Assembly (NCBI RefSeq): GCF_947494875.1
Contig: NZ_CANLWM010000006.1
Span: 62,001 to 126,000 of the forward strand
DNA length: 64,000 bases
Direction: 5' to 3'
DNA from: an uncultured Williamsia sp.
GTDB taxonomy: Bacteria > Actinomycetota > Actinomycetes > Mycobacteriales > Mycobacteriaceae
Position numbers and translations under genes: made by a program
In this document: piece after piece, positions 8,420-16,695 of the stretch
Layout: each line of letters starts with the position of its first letter
Numbering within the stretch: position 1 is the stretch's first letter
Notes under the pieces: model-generated
Seen by the model: only the letters and a program-made list of their open reading frames with translations
The model's database searches: none
What the model was told of the DNA's origin: nothing

Positions 8420-9679
8420 ATGAGCACCACTGACCGACGACGGCTCGTCGTGGTCGGGGCCTCACTCGCCGGTCTCCGCGCGGTCGAGGCCGCGCGCAAG
8501 GCCGGGTTCGACGGTGAGATCGTCCTGATCGGTGCCGAACAACATCTGCCGTACGATCGCCCGCCCCTGTCGAAGGCGTTCCTGGAACCGGCCGACGCCG
8601 GCACGCCGGTGCCGGACCACCCGGTCTTGAGGTCCGAGGAGATGTTGATCTCGCAACTCGGGGTGCATCTCATGCTCGGTACACGCGCTACGGGTCTCGA
8701 CACCGATCGACGGGTCGTGGTCACCGCCGCCGACGACGTCGCCTACGACCTCCTGATCATCGCGACCGGCGCTGGTGCGCGCGAACTACCCGGCACACAG
8801 GGGATCTCGGGAGTGCACAGCCTGCGTACCCTCGACGACGCCATCGCGGTGCGTGCCGCGCTGGACGACGGTGCGCGCACCGTGGTGGTCGGCGCCGGAT
8901 TCATCGGGAGCGAGGTCGCGTCCACCGCGTCCAAGCGCGGTCTCGCGGTGACCGTCGTCGAAGCACAACCCACCCCACTCGTGCGGGCGATCGGGCCCGT
9001 CATGGGCGAGGCGATCGCATCCCTGCACCAGCGGAACGGCACCGCATTGCGCTGCGGAGTCGGGGTCGGCCGCATCGAGAGTGTCGGGACCGCGGAGTCC
9101 CGACGCGTGGACAGCGTCGTTCTCGAGGACGGTTCGACACTCCCCGCCGATCTCGTGGTCGTCGGGATCGGTACTGCTCCCGCCGTCGGGTGGTTGCGCG
9201 ACTCGCCGCTGACCCTCGAGAACGGGATCGTCTGTGACGAGACCCTGTGGACCGGCGTGGAGGGAATCTACGCGGCCGGGGACGTGGCGAACTGGTACAA
9301 CCCGCTTGTCGCTCGGCGTCAACGACTCGAGCACTGGACCAGTGCGGCCGAACAGGGCGCGGCCGCCGCGCGGAACGCGGTGGATCCGAACTCCGCGAGA
9401 CCGTACTCCACCGTGCCCTACTTCTGGTCGGATTGGTACGACAGCCGAATCCAGTTCGTCGGGATCACCGATGCCGACGAGGTCGCGGTGGTGGACGGAG
9501 ACACCGACGTCGCCGGCCGATGGGTTGCGCTCTATCGCACCGGGGACGCGCTGGCCGGTGCGCTCACCGTGAACGGACAGGCCGACATCATGAAGTACCG
9601 CGCCCAGATCGCGAAGGGGACGTCCTGGAGCGACGCGCTCCGGTTCGCCGAGAAGCGCAGAGTTCTCGCCGCGCGGTGA
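8420..9679 (+). CDS. FAD-dependent ferredoxin reductase
   Basis: This 419-residue flavoprotein resembles the rubredoxin/ferredoxin reductases of oxygenase systems. The FAD-binding Rossmann motif is VVVGASLAGLRA (residues 10-21), the PYDRPPLSK block follows near residue 44, the NAD(P)H-binding motif is VVVGAGFIGSEVA (near 156), and the second FAD contact is EGIYAAGDVA (near 280). It is the last gene of the operon that begins left of the window; a TetR gene lies convergent 20 bp downstream. Confidence 0.94.
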   Translation: MSTTDRRRLVVVGASLAGLRAVEAARKAGFDGEIVLIGAEQHLPYDRPPLSKAFLEPADAGTPVPDHPVLRSEEMLISQLGVHLMLGTRATGLDTDRRVVVTAADDVAYDLLIIATGAGARELPGTQGISGVHSLRTLDDAIAVRAALDDGARTVVVGAGFIGSEVASTASKRGLAVTVVEAQPTPLVRAIGPVMGEAIASLHQRNGTALRCGVGVGRIESVGTAESRRVDSVVLEDGSTLPADLVVVGIGTAPAVGWLRDSPLTLENGIVCDETLWTGVEGIYAAGDVANWYNPLVARRQRLEHWTSAAEQGAAAARNAVDPNSARPYSTVPYFWSDWYDSRIQFVGITDADEVAVVDGDTDVAGRWVALYRTGDALAGALTVNGQADIMKYRAQIAKGTSWSDALRFAEKRRVLAAR

Positions 9680-9699
9680 AGAACGGAGGTCGTCGGCGC

Positions 9700-10428
9700 T
9701 CAGGCGCTCCGGGCTGCGCTCCGTCGGGATGCGGCGGTACGGCTCGCGCGGGTTCGAGGCGAGTCGGCCGAGGTGATCGACTCGGCGGTGGACGGTGACG
9801 GCGACAACCCGGCTCGCACGAGCGTCTGTGCCGACGCGACGACGGAGTCGAGGGACCCGCGGCGCGGATTCCACCACTCCACCGCCCAGTTGAGGGCGCC
9901 CATGACGAGCATGCGCGCCACCCGCTGATCCAGGTCGGCGCGGATCATCCCGGCATCGGCGGCGTTCTTGAACAGCTTCCGCCACACCTCGCCGTACAGT
10001 GCCTCCTCGGACTTCTGCCGAGCGCTGATCTGTTCGGGTACCTGCCCGGAGTTGCGGATGGACGCGGTGGTGTAGTCGGAGATCTCCAACTCATGCCGTA
10101 GATGCGCCTCGACGGCGACCATGATGCGGTCCATCGCGTCGGCGTCCGGGTCGGCGGCGTCGAGCGCCGCGAGGACATGCTCACGCATCTCGGCGATACC
10201 GACCCACATGACCTCCTCGATCAGTTCCTCGCGCGACGGGAAGTAGTAGTAGATCGCCGGGGCCTGCAGTTCGGCGTACTCGGCGACGTCGGTGAGCCGG
10301 GTGCCAGAGTACCCCTTGATGCTGAGTACGTGGGCAGCCGCATCCAGGATCCGACCGCGGGTGCGCTCGGACTTCGTCTCCCGGGGACCGGTCGGTGTCG
10401 TCGGTCCCGCGGTGCGCCTTGCTGCCAT
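9700..10428 (-). CDS. TetR/AcrR family transcriptional regulator
   Basis: This 242-residue protein starts at the ATG in MAARRTAGPT. Residues 20-70 form the TetR DNA-binding domain (RILDAAAHVLSIKGYSGT, then a helix-turn-helix ending in YYYFPSREELI). The C-terminal 30 residues are a Ser/Ala/Arg tail without a clear fold. It lies convergent to the dioxygenase operon and next to the lipid-type genes at 10.5-14.2 kb, and may control this catabolic region. A plausible ligand is a CoA thioester, which is inference. The A/T-rich sites at 11538 and 12459 are its possible targets. Confidence 0.92.
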   Translation of the reverse strand: MAARRTAGPTTPTGPRETKSERTRGRILDAAAHVLSIKGYSGTRLTDVAEYAELQAPAIYYYFPSREELIEEVMWVGIAEMREHVLAALDAADPDADAMDRIMVAVEAHLRHELEISDYTTASIRNSGQVPEQISARQKSEEALYGEVWRKLFKNAADAGMIRADLDQRVARMLVMGALNWAVEWWNPRRGSLDSVVASAQTLVRAGLSPSPSTAESITSADSPRTRASRTAASRRSAARSA

Positions 10429-10486
10429 CAGGCAATAGTAGGAGGTCGACCACCACCGCATCGAGCGACGAGCCGTGGGGTCGTGC

Positions 10487-11497
10487 TCACGATGCCGCCG
10501 GGAGGTATCGGTCGATGGACCGGTCGTTCTCCCTTCGTAGCCGGCCCTCGTCGACGAGCACCTCGGCGTGGGCCACCGCTTCGAGAACCGCGGTCCACTG
10601 CTGGTCGTCGGCAAGCTGATCGAGTGTCTGCTCACGGCGGGTCCATCGCATCCCCCGAGCGATGTCGAGTCCGGTCCGGCATCCGTCGTCGACGAGTTCG
10701 GCGACGGTGGCCAGGCGCCTGCGGTGGTGGTCGATGAGTTCGAGCGCTCGATCACCCGATGAGCCCCCGGGCGCGCCGTGTGCAGGCAGGAGGGTCGTGC
10801 GGGGCCGGTCCGCGATCAACCGCAACGAGGACAGATACGACTGGAGCGCAAGGCGGTCCGGTGCCCGCTCGTAGGCGATGGACGGGGTGATCCGCGGGAG
10901 GATGTGGTCGCCGCTGAACAGGAAACGGCCGTCGGCGTCCTCGAACGCGAGGTGCCCCCGGGTGTGGCCAGGCGTCGCGATCACGTCCAGACAGACCCCA
11001 CCACAGTCGATCCCCTCGCCGCCGTCGAGGTACCGGGTGGGGTCGCCGTAGGCGATCCCCTGCTCGAACTCGGCGATCGGCCGCTCGTACATTTCCCGTG
11101 CCCGGATGGGATCACCGGCGCGCTCGAGGAGGGTCACCTGGTTTGGGAAGGCACCGTCGAGCTCGACCCAGGCGGCGATGCTGTGACGCTCACCGGAACC
11201 GACCGCCAACGGGATGTCGCGTCGGGTGGACATCGCGAACGCCGCGCTGTAGTGATCCCAGTGCGAGTGGGTGACGAGGATCTGTGACACCTCGTCGATC
11301 GACGTACCGATCTGAGACAGGCCCCGTGACAGGGCATCTCGCGTCTCCGGCGAGGCCCAGCCCGGATCGATGAGGGTCGTTCCCGAGGTCGAGGCGATCG
11401 CGTAGCAGTTCACGGATCGGAGCTCGGCCAGCGGGAGGGGGAGCGGGATGCGGGTGATCCTGTCGGAGATCGCATCCGAAGCATCGTCGTCACTCAT
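10487..11497 (-). CDS. MBL-fold metallo-hydrolase
   Basis: The start is ATG at 11497 because GAGGAGG lies six bases upstream; a longer in-frame version to 11530 lacks such a site. The 336-residue product has the metal-binding motif THSHWDH (H77, H79, D81, H82), then PGHTRGH, SGDH and PAHG, so the dinuclear zinc site looks complete. The C-terminal third is helical, as in RNase Z/LACTB2-like hydrolases. Related enzymes cleave thioesters or lactones; a thioesterase role in the neighbouring acyl-CoA pathway is inference. It is divergent from the SDR gene. Confidence 0.9.
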   Translation of the reverse strand: MSDDDASDAISDRITRIPLPLPLAELRSVNCYAIASTSGTTLIDPGWASPETRDALSRGLSQIGTSIDEVSQILVTHSHWDHYSAAFAMSTRRDIPLAVGSGERHSIAAWVELDGAFPNQVTLLERAGDPIRAREMYERPIAEFEQGIAYGDPTRYLDGGEGIDCGGVCLDVIATPGHTRGHLAFEDADGRFLFSGDHILPRITPSIAYERAPDRLALQSYLSSLRLIADRPRTTLLPAHGAPGGSSGDRALELIDHHRRRLATVAELVDDGCRTGLDIARGMRWTRREQTLDQLADDQQWTAVLEAVAHAEVLVDEGRLRRENDRSIDRYLPAAS

Positions 11498-11537
11498 CGC
11501 ATCCTCCTCGGCCACAGCGCATTCACGCACGACACGG

Positions 11538-11563
11538 AATTAATTTAATATATGATAAAAATT
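11538..11563. promoter_or_regulatory. A/T-only island in the divergent MBL/SDR promoter region
   Basis: Twenty-five of 26 bases are A or T, in a region otherwise rich in G and C. It lies between the divergent MBL-hydrolase start (11497) and the SDR start (11594), where a promoter or operator is expected. It includes AATTTAATATATGAT followed by AAAAATT and resembles the island at 12459 (shared ATTTA and TAAAAAT). Confidence 0.5.
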
Positions 11564-11593
11564 GGCGGACAACTGCGATCAGGGAGTGATGTC

Positions 11594-12457
11594 ATGGGTG
11601 GAGTCGTCGACAGGGTCATCGTCGTCACGGGGGCCGGTGGAGGGCTCGGCCGCGACTACGCGCGCCTCCTTGCGTCAGAGGGTGCACTGGTCGTCGTGAA
11701 CGATCTCGGCGGCGCGCGCGACGGCAGCGGTGGCGGGTCGTCGATGGCCGACGCCGTGGTCGCGGAGATCACCGCCGACGGCGGTCGCGCGGTGGCCGAC
11801 TACAACGACGTGTCCAGCGCGTCTGGAGGGGAAGCGTTGGTGCAGAACGCCATCGACTCATTCGGCGCGGTCCACGGGATCGTGAACAACGCGGGCATCC
11901 TCCGTGACGCCAGCTTCGCCAAGTCGACGCCGCAGGGATGGGACGCGGTGCTGCGGGTCCACCTCCACGGCAGTTTCCATGTCACCCGAGCGGCGTGGCC
12001 GCACCTGAGGGAACAGGGACACGGCCGCATCGTGATGGCCACGTCGACGAGTGGATTGTTCGGGAACTTCGGCCAGTACAACTACGCGGCGGCCAAGTCC
12101 GGGCTGATCGGTTTGACGAACACCCTCGCGATCGAGGGTGCACGGGCGAACATCATCGTGAACGCCATCGCGCCGATGGCTGCGACACGGATGACCGAGG
12201 ACATCGCCCCGAGAGAACTTCTCGACTCCCTACCGCCCGCGTTCGTGTCGCCGGTGGTGGGCTATCTCATGACCGACGAGTGCGCCGAGAGCGGGTCGGT
12301 GCTGGTGGCCGGCGGCGGCTCGGTCTATCGCGTCGCCCAATTCGCCAACACGGGGGTCAGGTTCGATACGCCGCCGGCCGTGGACGACGTGGCGCGGAGA
12401 TGGTCGGAGATCGTCGACATGTCCGTTGCGAGTCTGGGCGCAAACCCACTCGCCTGA
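11594..12457 (+). CDS. SDR family dehydrogenase, MFE-2 (R)-3-hydroxyacyl-CoA dehydrogenase-like
   Basis: The start is ATG at 11594, preceded by AGGGAG; an upstream ATG at 11552 lies inside the A/T-rich promoter island and is less likely. The 287-residue protein has the NAD-binding motif TGAGGGLG, NNAG, a catalytic serine in MATSTSGLFGNFG, and Y-x3-K in YNYAAAK. The GNFGQYNYAAAK block matches the dehydrogenase domain of peroxisomal multifunctional enzyme type 2, which oxidises (R)-3-hydroxyacyl-CoA. That fits the acyl-CoA ligase downstream and the thiolases upstream. Confidence 0.92.
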   Translation: MGGVVDRVIVVTGAGGGLGRDYARLLASEGALVVVNDLGGARDGSGGGSSMADAVVAEITADGGRAVADYNDVSSASGGEALVQNAIDSFGAVHGIVNNAGILRDASFAKSTPQGWDAVLRVHLHGSFHVTRAAWPHLREQGHGRIVMATSTSGLFGNFGQYNYAAAKSGLIGLTNTLAIEGARANIIVNAIAPMAATRMTEDIAPRELLDSLPPAFVSPVVGYLMTDECAESGSVLVAGGGSVYRVAQFANTGVRFDTPPAVDDVARRWSEIVDMSVASLGANPLA

Positions 12458-12458
12458 G

Positions 12459-12483
12459 AAATTTATTCCAGATTTTAAAAATG
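12459..12483. promoter_or_regulatory. Second A/T-rich island, upstream of the acyl-CoA ligase gene
   Basis: This stretch follows the SDR stop directly (AAATTTATTCC then AGATTTTAAAAAT) and stands out from the GC-rich surroundings. The 150-bp gap before the ligase gene would suit a separate promoter. Its similarity to the island at 11538 suggests one shared regulator, possibly the TetR protein encoded at 9700-10428. Confidence 0.45.
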
Positions 12484-12607
12484 CTTGCCCGCGGTCGGGG
12501 CGTCCCCTATCGTCAGCACCAGGCCAGAGCGCAATGCGAAGCCGGCCCTGTCCCAGAGCCCACCGCCGGCCGCGACTACAAGATCCTGAGCGGAGTGTCC
12601 AGATCTG

Positions 12608-14245
12608 ATGTTGCTCAACGATTCCGCCCTGTTGACCGAGGCCCATCGGCCCGCTGACACCTCGGTCGAGATCCTCGAGGTCACCGTGGGACAACTCCTC
12701 GTCGACCGTGCCGCGACCCACGCCGACACGCTCGCGTTGGTGGGAACTCGGCATGGTGACCACGCGCCCGTCCGGCTGACCTACGCAGAACTGCTCGATG
12801 AGGCGCTCCGTGTGGCCACCGCGCTACGCACGATGGTCGAACCCGGCGCGTACGTGGCGATCTGGGCGCCGAACGTCGTCGAGTGGCCGGTCATCGAGTA
12901 TGGGGCGGCGCTGGCAGGTGTGGTCCTTGTGGCACTCAATCCCGTCCTCCGGGCCGGTGAACTCGACTACGCGATCGGGCATTCCGGTGCGCAGGTGCTC
13001 CTCCACGCCGATCGCAGCCGCGAGTACGACATGTCCACGGTGGCGCAGGACTTGGCCGCGCACCACCCTGGCCTGACGCGGATCAGCCTGTCCGATCGCG
13101 AGCGGTGGCGGTCCGACGTGGTCGATCCGCGCGTCCTGGTGGAGGCGCCCACCGATCCGGATGCCGTCGTGATGCTGCAGTACACGTCAGGCACCACCTC
13201 CACGCCCAAAGGTGTCGTGCTCCGCCACCGATCGCTGGTGAACGTCGCTCGCCTGACGCTGGACGCCGTCGGTGTCGAGCGAGGTGCGGTCGCGGTCAAC
13301 CCACTGCCCATGTTCCACACCGCGGCGTGCGTCATCGGCACACTCGGCCCGCTGTGGACAGGCGGCACCGTGGTGCTGGTCGAGCAGTTCGACCCCCGCA
13401 CCGTCCTGGGACTGCTGCGCGCGGAGTCCGCCTCCGTCCTGTTCTACGTACCCGCGGTGCTGTCGGCCATCATCGAGGCCCAGCGCGGATCCGACGCGCC
13501 CGCTCCGCAACTCGCGGTGGTGATGGGTGGTGCCTCGACGGTGACCGCGCGGATGATCGCCGACGCCCGGGAACTCTTCGGAGCCTCGGTCATCAATCTC
13601 TACGGGATGACCGAGCTGTCACCGGTCGTCAGTGCGACGCGCCCCGACGACACGCAGGACGACCAGGTGGAGACCGTCGGGCGACCGCTCCCACAGGTGG
13701 AGTGCAAGATCGTCGACCCCGTCACCGGTGAGTCATGTGCCTGCGACGAGACCGGAGAGATCTGCGCCCGGGGGTACCAGCGGTTCGTGGAGTATCTGGA
13801 CGATCCGGACGCGACTGCCGGCACCATCGATGCTGATGGCTTCGTCCATACCGGCGATCTGGGTGCGATGGACGCGCGCGGGTACCTGAGGATCACCGGC
13901 CGCCTGAAGGAGATGATCATCCGCGGCGGTGAGAACATCGCGCCTGCAGAGATCGAGACGTGCCTGGCGCGGCATCCGTCGGTGCTCTCCGCGACGGTCG
14001 TCGGGCTGCCCGACGAGCGTCTCGGCGAGGTGGTGGCGGCGGTCATCACGGTTCGCGGCGACGAACCCGTCGACCTGCGGGAACAACTCGTGGCTCATGT
14101 CCGCGAGCACCTGTCACCGCACAAGTGCCCGACGAGGTGGTTCATCGGGGATGAACTGCCCGTCACCCCGACCGGCAAGGTCCGCAAGTTCGAACTCGTG
14201 AGCAGGCTCGGTCGGGGCGAGTTCGGAGAGTTGCCCGACACCTGA
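12608..14245 (+). CDS. Acyl-CoA synthetase (AMP-forming)
   Basis: This 545-residue adenylate-forming ligase activates a carboxylic acid to its CoA thioester. The phosphate-binding loop is YTSGTTSTPKG (near residue 197), the acyl-adenylate motif is LYGMTE, and the hinge and C-terminal motifs are HTGDLGAMDARGYLRITGRLK and PTGKVRKFE with the catalytic lysine. The start ATG has GGAG 11 bases upstream. It could be the entry step for the pathway at 1-12 kb. Substrate is unknown; the sequence is of the fatty-acid/aromatic-acid ligase type. Confidence 0.93.
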   Translation: MLLNDSALLTEAHRPADTSVEILEVTVGQLLVDRAATHADTLALVGTRHGDHAPVRLTYAELLDEALRVATALRTMVEPGAYVAIWAPNVVEWPVIEYGAALAGVVLVALNPVLRAGELDYAIGHSGAQVLLHADRSREYDMSTVAQDLAAHHPGLTRISLSDRERWRSDVVDPRVLVEAPTDPDAVVMLQYTSGTTSTPKGVVLRHRSLVNVARLTLDAVGVERGAVAVNPLPMFHTAACVIGTLGPLWTGGTVVLVEQFDPRTVLGLLRAESASVLFYVPAVLSAIIEAQRGSDAPAPQLAVVMGGASTVTARMIADARELFGASVINLYGMTELSPVVSATRPDDTQDDQVETVGRPLPQVECKIVDPVTGESCACDETGEICARGYQRFVEYLDDPDATAGTIDADGFVHTGDLGAMDARGYLRITGRLKEMIIRGGENIAPAEIETCLARHPSVLSATVVGLPDERLGEVVAAVITVRGDEPVDLREQLVAHVREHLSPHKCPTRWFIGDELPVTPTGKVRKFELVSRLGRGEFGELPDT

Positions 14246-14283
14246 GTGGAGATCGCGCTCGTCGGTGTGCCGCCGGCTGCACA

Positions 14284-15108
14284 TCAGCAGTGGGCGTAGA
14301 CATGACCCGCCGTCCCTGCGGGCACGAGCGCCCGGTCGCGCAGGATCGTGCGCACCGGCGTCCGTCGACACACGTCGCCGAACGAGCCACGCAGATTGTC
14401 GGTGTACTCGATGTCGAACACCGACGACCCATACACGTCCGACGCCGCGGAGCACTCGTCGTAGCGGTCGCACTCCTCGGTGACGGCGAAGTCGAAGCCG
14501 ACGTCGACGCGACCGCGACGGGCGAGGTCGACGGCGTTCTTCTGCGCCACGACGAGCCCTGCGCGATGCGCGCGATCGACCAGCAGCCGAGCGAACGCCA
14601 TCGCCGCGTCAGCCCCGAACGCACCGTCGGAACGGGTGTACGAGTCGAGGTTGTCGAGCTCGATCCCGGCGAAACCCGCTTGTGCACAACGGTCGACGAC
14701 GTCACCGACCCGCGCGGCCGCCTGCGCCCTGCGAGCCGCTGTGCCGATGTCCAGGATGTTCTCGTCGGGCCAGTCGGGGTCGACGATCGGCCGGCCGTCG
14801 TCGCCGCGGACGAGCAGGTCGACCGGCCACCGGTCGCCCGGCTGGGTCTGGAAGGCGTTGACGTAGCAGACGGAGAACACCCCCGACGCCGGAGGCGCCG
14901 ACGCGTCGCGCACCACGACGCGAGCTCCGGCGGGCACCACGGACTCCCCGCCGAGTTGGTAGTCGAACCCGCCGGTGGCGGGGATCGCGGACCGGCCGGC
15001 CGGCGTGGCGGAGCGCGTCGCGGTGGGGCCGCTGTGGCCGTCGTCCGGTGCCGCACAGCCCGCGACGACCACCGCGAGCAGCAGAGCGACCGCCGCCCTG
15101 CGGATCAC
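14284..15108 (-). CDS. Lipoprotein with GH114-type (endo-alpha-1,4-polygalactosaminidase-like) domain
   Basis: Start is GTG at 15108, overlapping the upstream stop by 4 bp. The 274-residue product begins with a lipoprotein signal (RRAAVALLLAVVVAGC, lipobox VAGC). The mature part is a TIM-barrel-like GH114 domain with the family-type blocks VCYVNAF, GIELDNLDSY and VVAQKNAVD. Related enzymes act on galactosaminogalactan-like polymers. It should sit on the outer face of the membrane. The pairing with an alpha/beta hydrolase gene is tight, but the substrate is unknown. Confidence 0.82.
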   Translation of the reverse strand: MIRRAAVALLLAVVVAGCAAPDDGHSGPTATRSATPAGRSAIPATGGFDYQLGGESVVPAGARVVVRDASAPPASGVFSVCYVNAFQTQPGDRWPVDLLVRGDDGRPIVDPDWPDENILDIGTAARRAQAAARVGDVVDRCAQAGFAGIELDNLDSYTRSDGAFGADAAMAFARLLVDRAHRAGLVVAQKNAVDLARRGRVDVGFDFAVTEECDRYDECSAASDVYGSSVFDIEYTDNLRGSFGDVCRRTPVRTILRDRALVPAGTAGHVYAHC

Positions 15109-16019
15109 TCGACGGCGACCTCGTCCCAGATGGTCATCAGTTCCTCCAGGATGTCGGTGGCCGTGTTCAGTGCGCTCAGGTGGCTGTCCCCGGGCAGCGT
15201 GTAGAACTTCGCGTCGGGCAGGCGGTTGGCGACGTGCTCGCCGTGGGCGTGCGGGATGATCCAGTCGGAGTCGCCGTGCCAGACCCGAACGGGGACAGTG
15301 ATGTCGGCGAGGCGGAAGCCCCAGTCGCGGGCGAACACGATGATGTCCGACAGCGGTGCCTCCATCCGGTGCTTGCCGCCGTTGAGCAGGTCGTCGGCAA
15401 ACATGGCGCGGAACTCCGGACGTGCGAGAAGCTGCCGGTCGGCGCGGTGGGAGATCATCCCGAACGCGGCGATCGCGGGGTCGGCGACCGGGCGCGCTAC
15501 GCGCATGAGCGAGCTCAGCACCCGTCCGATGGGAGCGCCGGCCACCTCCAAGGTCCCGGAGAGTCGTTTGCCGAGCTCCATCGCTCCGCCGGAGATCGCG
15601 TCGGGCCCGACGGTGGGCGCGACGCCGCCGAGGACGGCGGCCGCGACCACCCGATCGGACAGCGCGTGCGCCACGCCGAGTGTGTACGGCCCGCCGCCCG
15701 ACAGCCCGATCACGGCGAATCGGTCGATGCCGAGGTTGTCGGCGACGGTCCGGAGGTCGGCGGCGAACCCGACGACGTTGTCGTAGCGGTACTCGGTCGA
15801 CGATCCGACGCCGGGCCGGTCGACACCCAGCAGGCGGACACCGTTCGTCGCCGCCCATCGACGGGCCTCGAGTGGGATCTGTCGCCGGGCGCCGGGTGTG
15901 CCGTGCAGCCAGAACACCGCGCGGCCCTGCGGGTCACCGAATTCGGCGAAACCCATGCGGCGGCGGCCCTCCCCGACGGCCACCGATCCCTCGATCTGGG
16001 GACGGTCGATCTCGATCAT
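15105..16019 (-). CDS. Alpha/beta hydrolase
   Basis: This 304-residue protein starts at ATG 16019 (a GTG three codons earlier is also possible; neither has a strong ribosome site). It has the oxyanion segment WLHGTPG, the nucleophile elbow GLSGGG, the aspartate in WHGDSDWIIP and the histidine in PGDSHLSA, so the triad is complete. No signal peptide is seen. It is co-transcribed with the GH114-like lipoprotein gene. Function beyond ester, amide or epoxide hydrolysis cannot be given. Confidence 0.9.
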   Translation of the reverse strand: MIEIDRPQIEGSVAVGEGRRRMGFAEFGDPQGRAVFWLHGTPGARRQIPLEARRWAATNGVRLLGVDRPGVGSSTEYRYDNVVGFAADLRTVADNLGIDRFAVIGLSGGGPYTLGVAHALSDRVVAAAVLGGVAPTVGPDAISGGAMELGKRLSGTLEVAGAPIGRVLSSLMRVARPVADPAIAAFGMISHRADRQLLARPEFRAMFADDLLNGGKHRMEAPLSDIIVFARDWGFRLADITVPVRVWHGDSDWIIPHAHGEHVANRLPDAKFYTLPGDSHLSALNTATDILEELMTIWDEVAVE

Positions 16020-16147
16020 GAGAACCACTATTCCACCCGCACCGAGCGATTGATCGGGAACGGGGGTACCCGAGGATTGCGGTCCGCAGCTGTCCGCGAT
16101 CACCGGCACGATCAGCCGCGTCGTCCGCACCCATGTCAGGAGCCCCC

Positions 16148-16546
16148 GTGAACCTCGCATCCATCCGCATCATCACCGCCGACGTCGACCGCCTGGTCGG
16201 CTTCTACGAGATGCTGACCGGCGTCACCGCCGACCGGCCCGCACCGGTGTTCGCCGAGATCGTCACCGCGGCGGGCACGCTCGCGATCGGCGACCAGGCG
16301 ACCGTCGCGCTGTTCGGTGAGGGATCGGCGCACCCTGCCGACAACCGCTCGGTGATCATCGAGTTCATGGTCGCCGACGTCGACGCCGAGTACGACCGCC
16401 TGGAAGGTCGTCTCGACGCGGTCGTGCAGGTCCCGACGACGATGCCGTGGGGCAATCGCTCGCTGCTCGTCCGCGACCCGGACGGGAATCTCGTCAACCT
16501 GTTCGCGCCGGTCACGGCGGACGCGATCGCTCGTCAGGAGCGCTGA
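16148..16546 (+). CDS. VOC (glyoxalase/bleomycin-resistance fold) family protein
   Basis: The start is GTG at 16148 with AGGAG six bases upstream; an ATG 15 bases earlier would overlap this site. The 132-residue protein has the paired beta-alpha-beta-beta-beta modules of the VOC fold: an N-terminal RIITADVDRLVGFYEMLTG and a C-terminal RSLLVRDPDGNLVNLFAP, with a possible metal-ligand glutamate in IIEFMV. It is a stand-alone cytosolic protein, divergent from the alpha/beta hydrolase gene. Substrate unknown. Confidence 0.9.
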   Translation: MNLASIRIITADVDRLVGFYEMLTGVTADRPAPVFAEIVTAAGTLAIGDQATVALFGEGSAHPADNRSVIIEFMVADVDAEYDRLEGRLDAVVQVPTTMPWGNRSLLVRDPDGNLVNLFAPVTADAIARQER

Positions 16547-16557
16547 GGCGCCGCGGC

Positions 16558-16601
16558 GCGCAGAAGTCGCGGGCGACGCGCGAAATGCGCAGAAGTCGCG
16601 G
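16558..16601. repeat. Two direct 15-bp repeats before the citrate transporter gene
   Basis: The 15-mer GCGCAGAAGTCGCGG occurs at 16558-16572 and again at 16587-16601, exactly 29 bp apart. It lies between the VOC gene and the transporter gene. It could be a tandem binding site for a regulator or an intergenic repeat. Confidence 0.6.
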
Positions 16602-16695
16602 TTACGCACTCAAGCGTGACTGTGACCGTCGACACCTCGACGCTTCGTGGGTAGCGGAGATCACTCCGGCAGTTCACGGAAGCGACGGTATCGAC

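Noticed and set aside
16447-16695. N-terminal extension of the citrate transporter
   Set aside because: The extension would cover the VOC gene end and the direct repeats, and lacks membrane-protein character; ATG 16696 has its own ribosome site.
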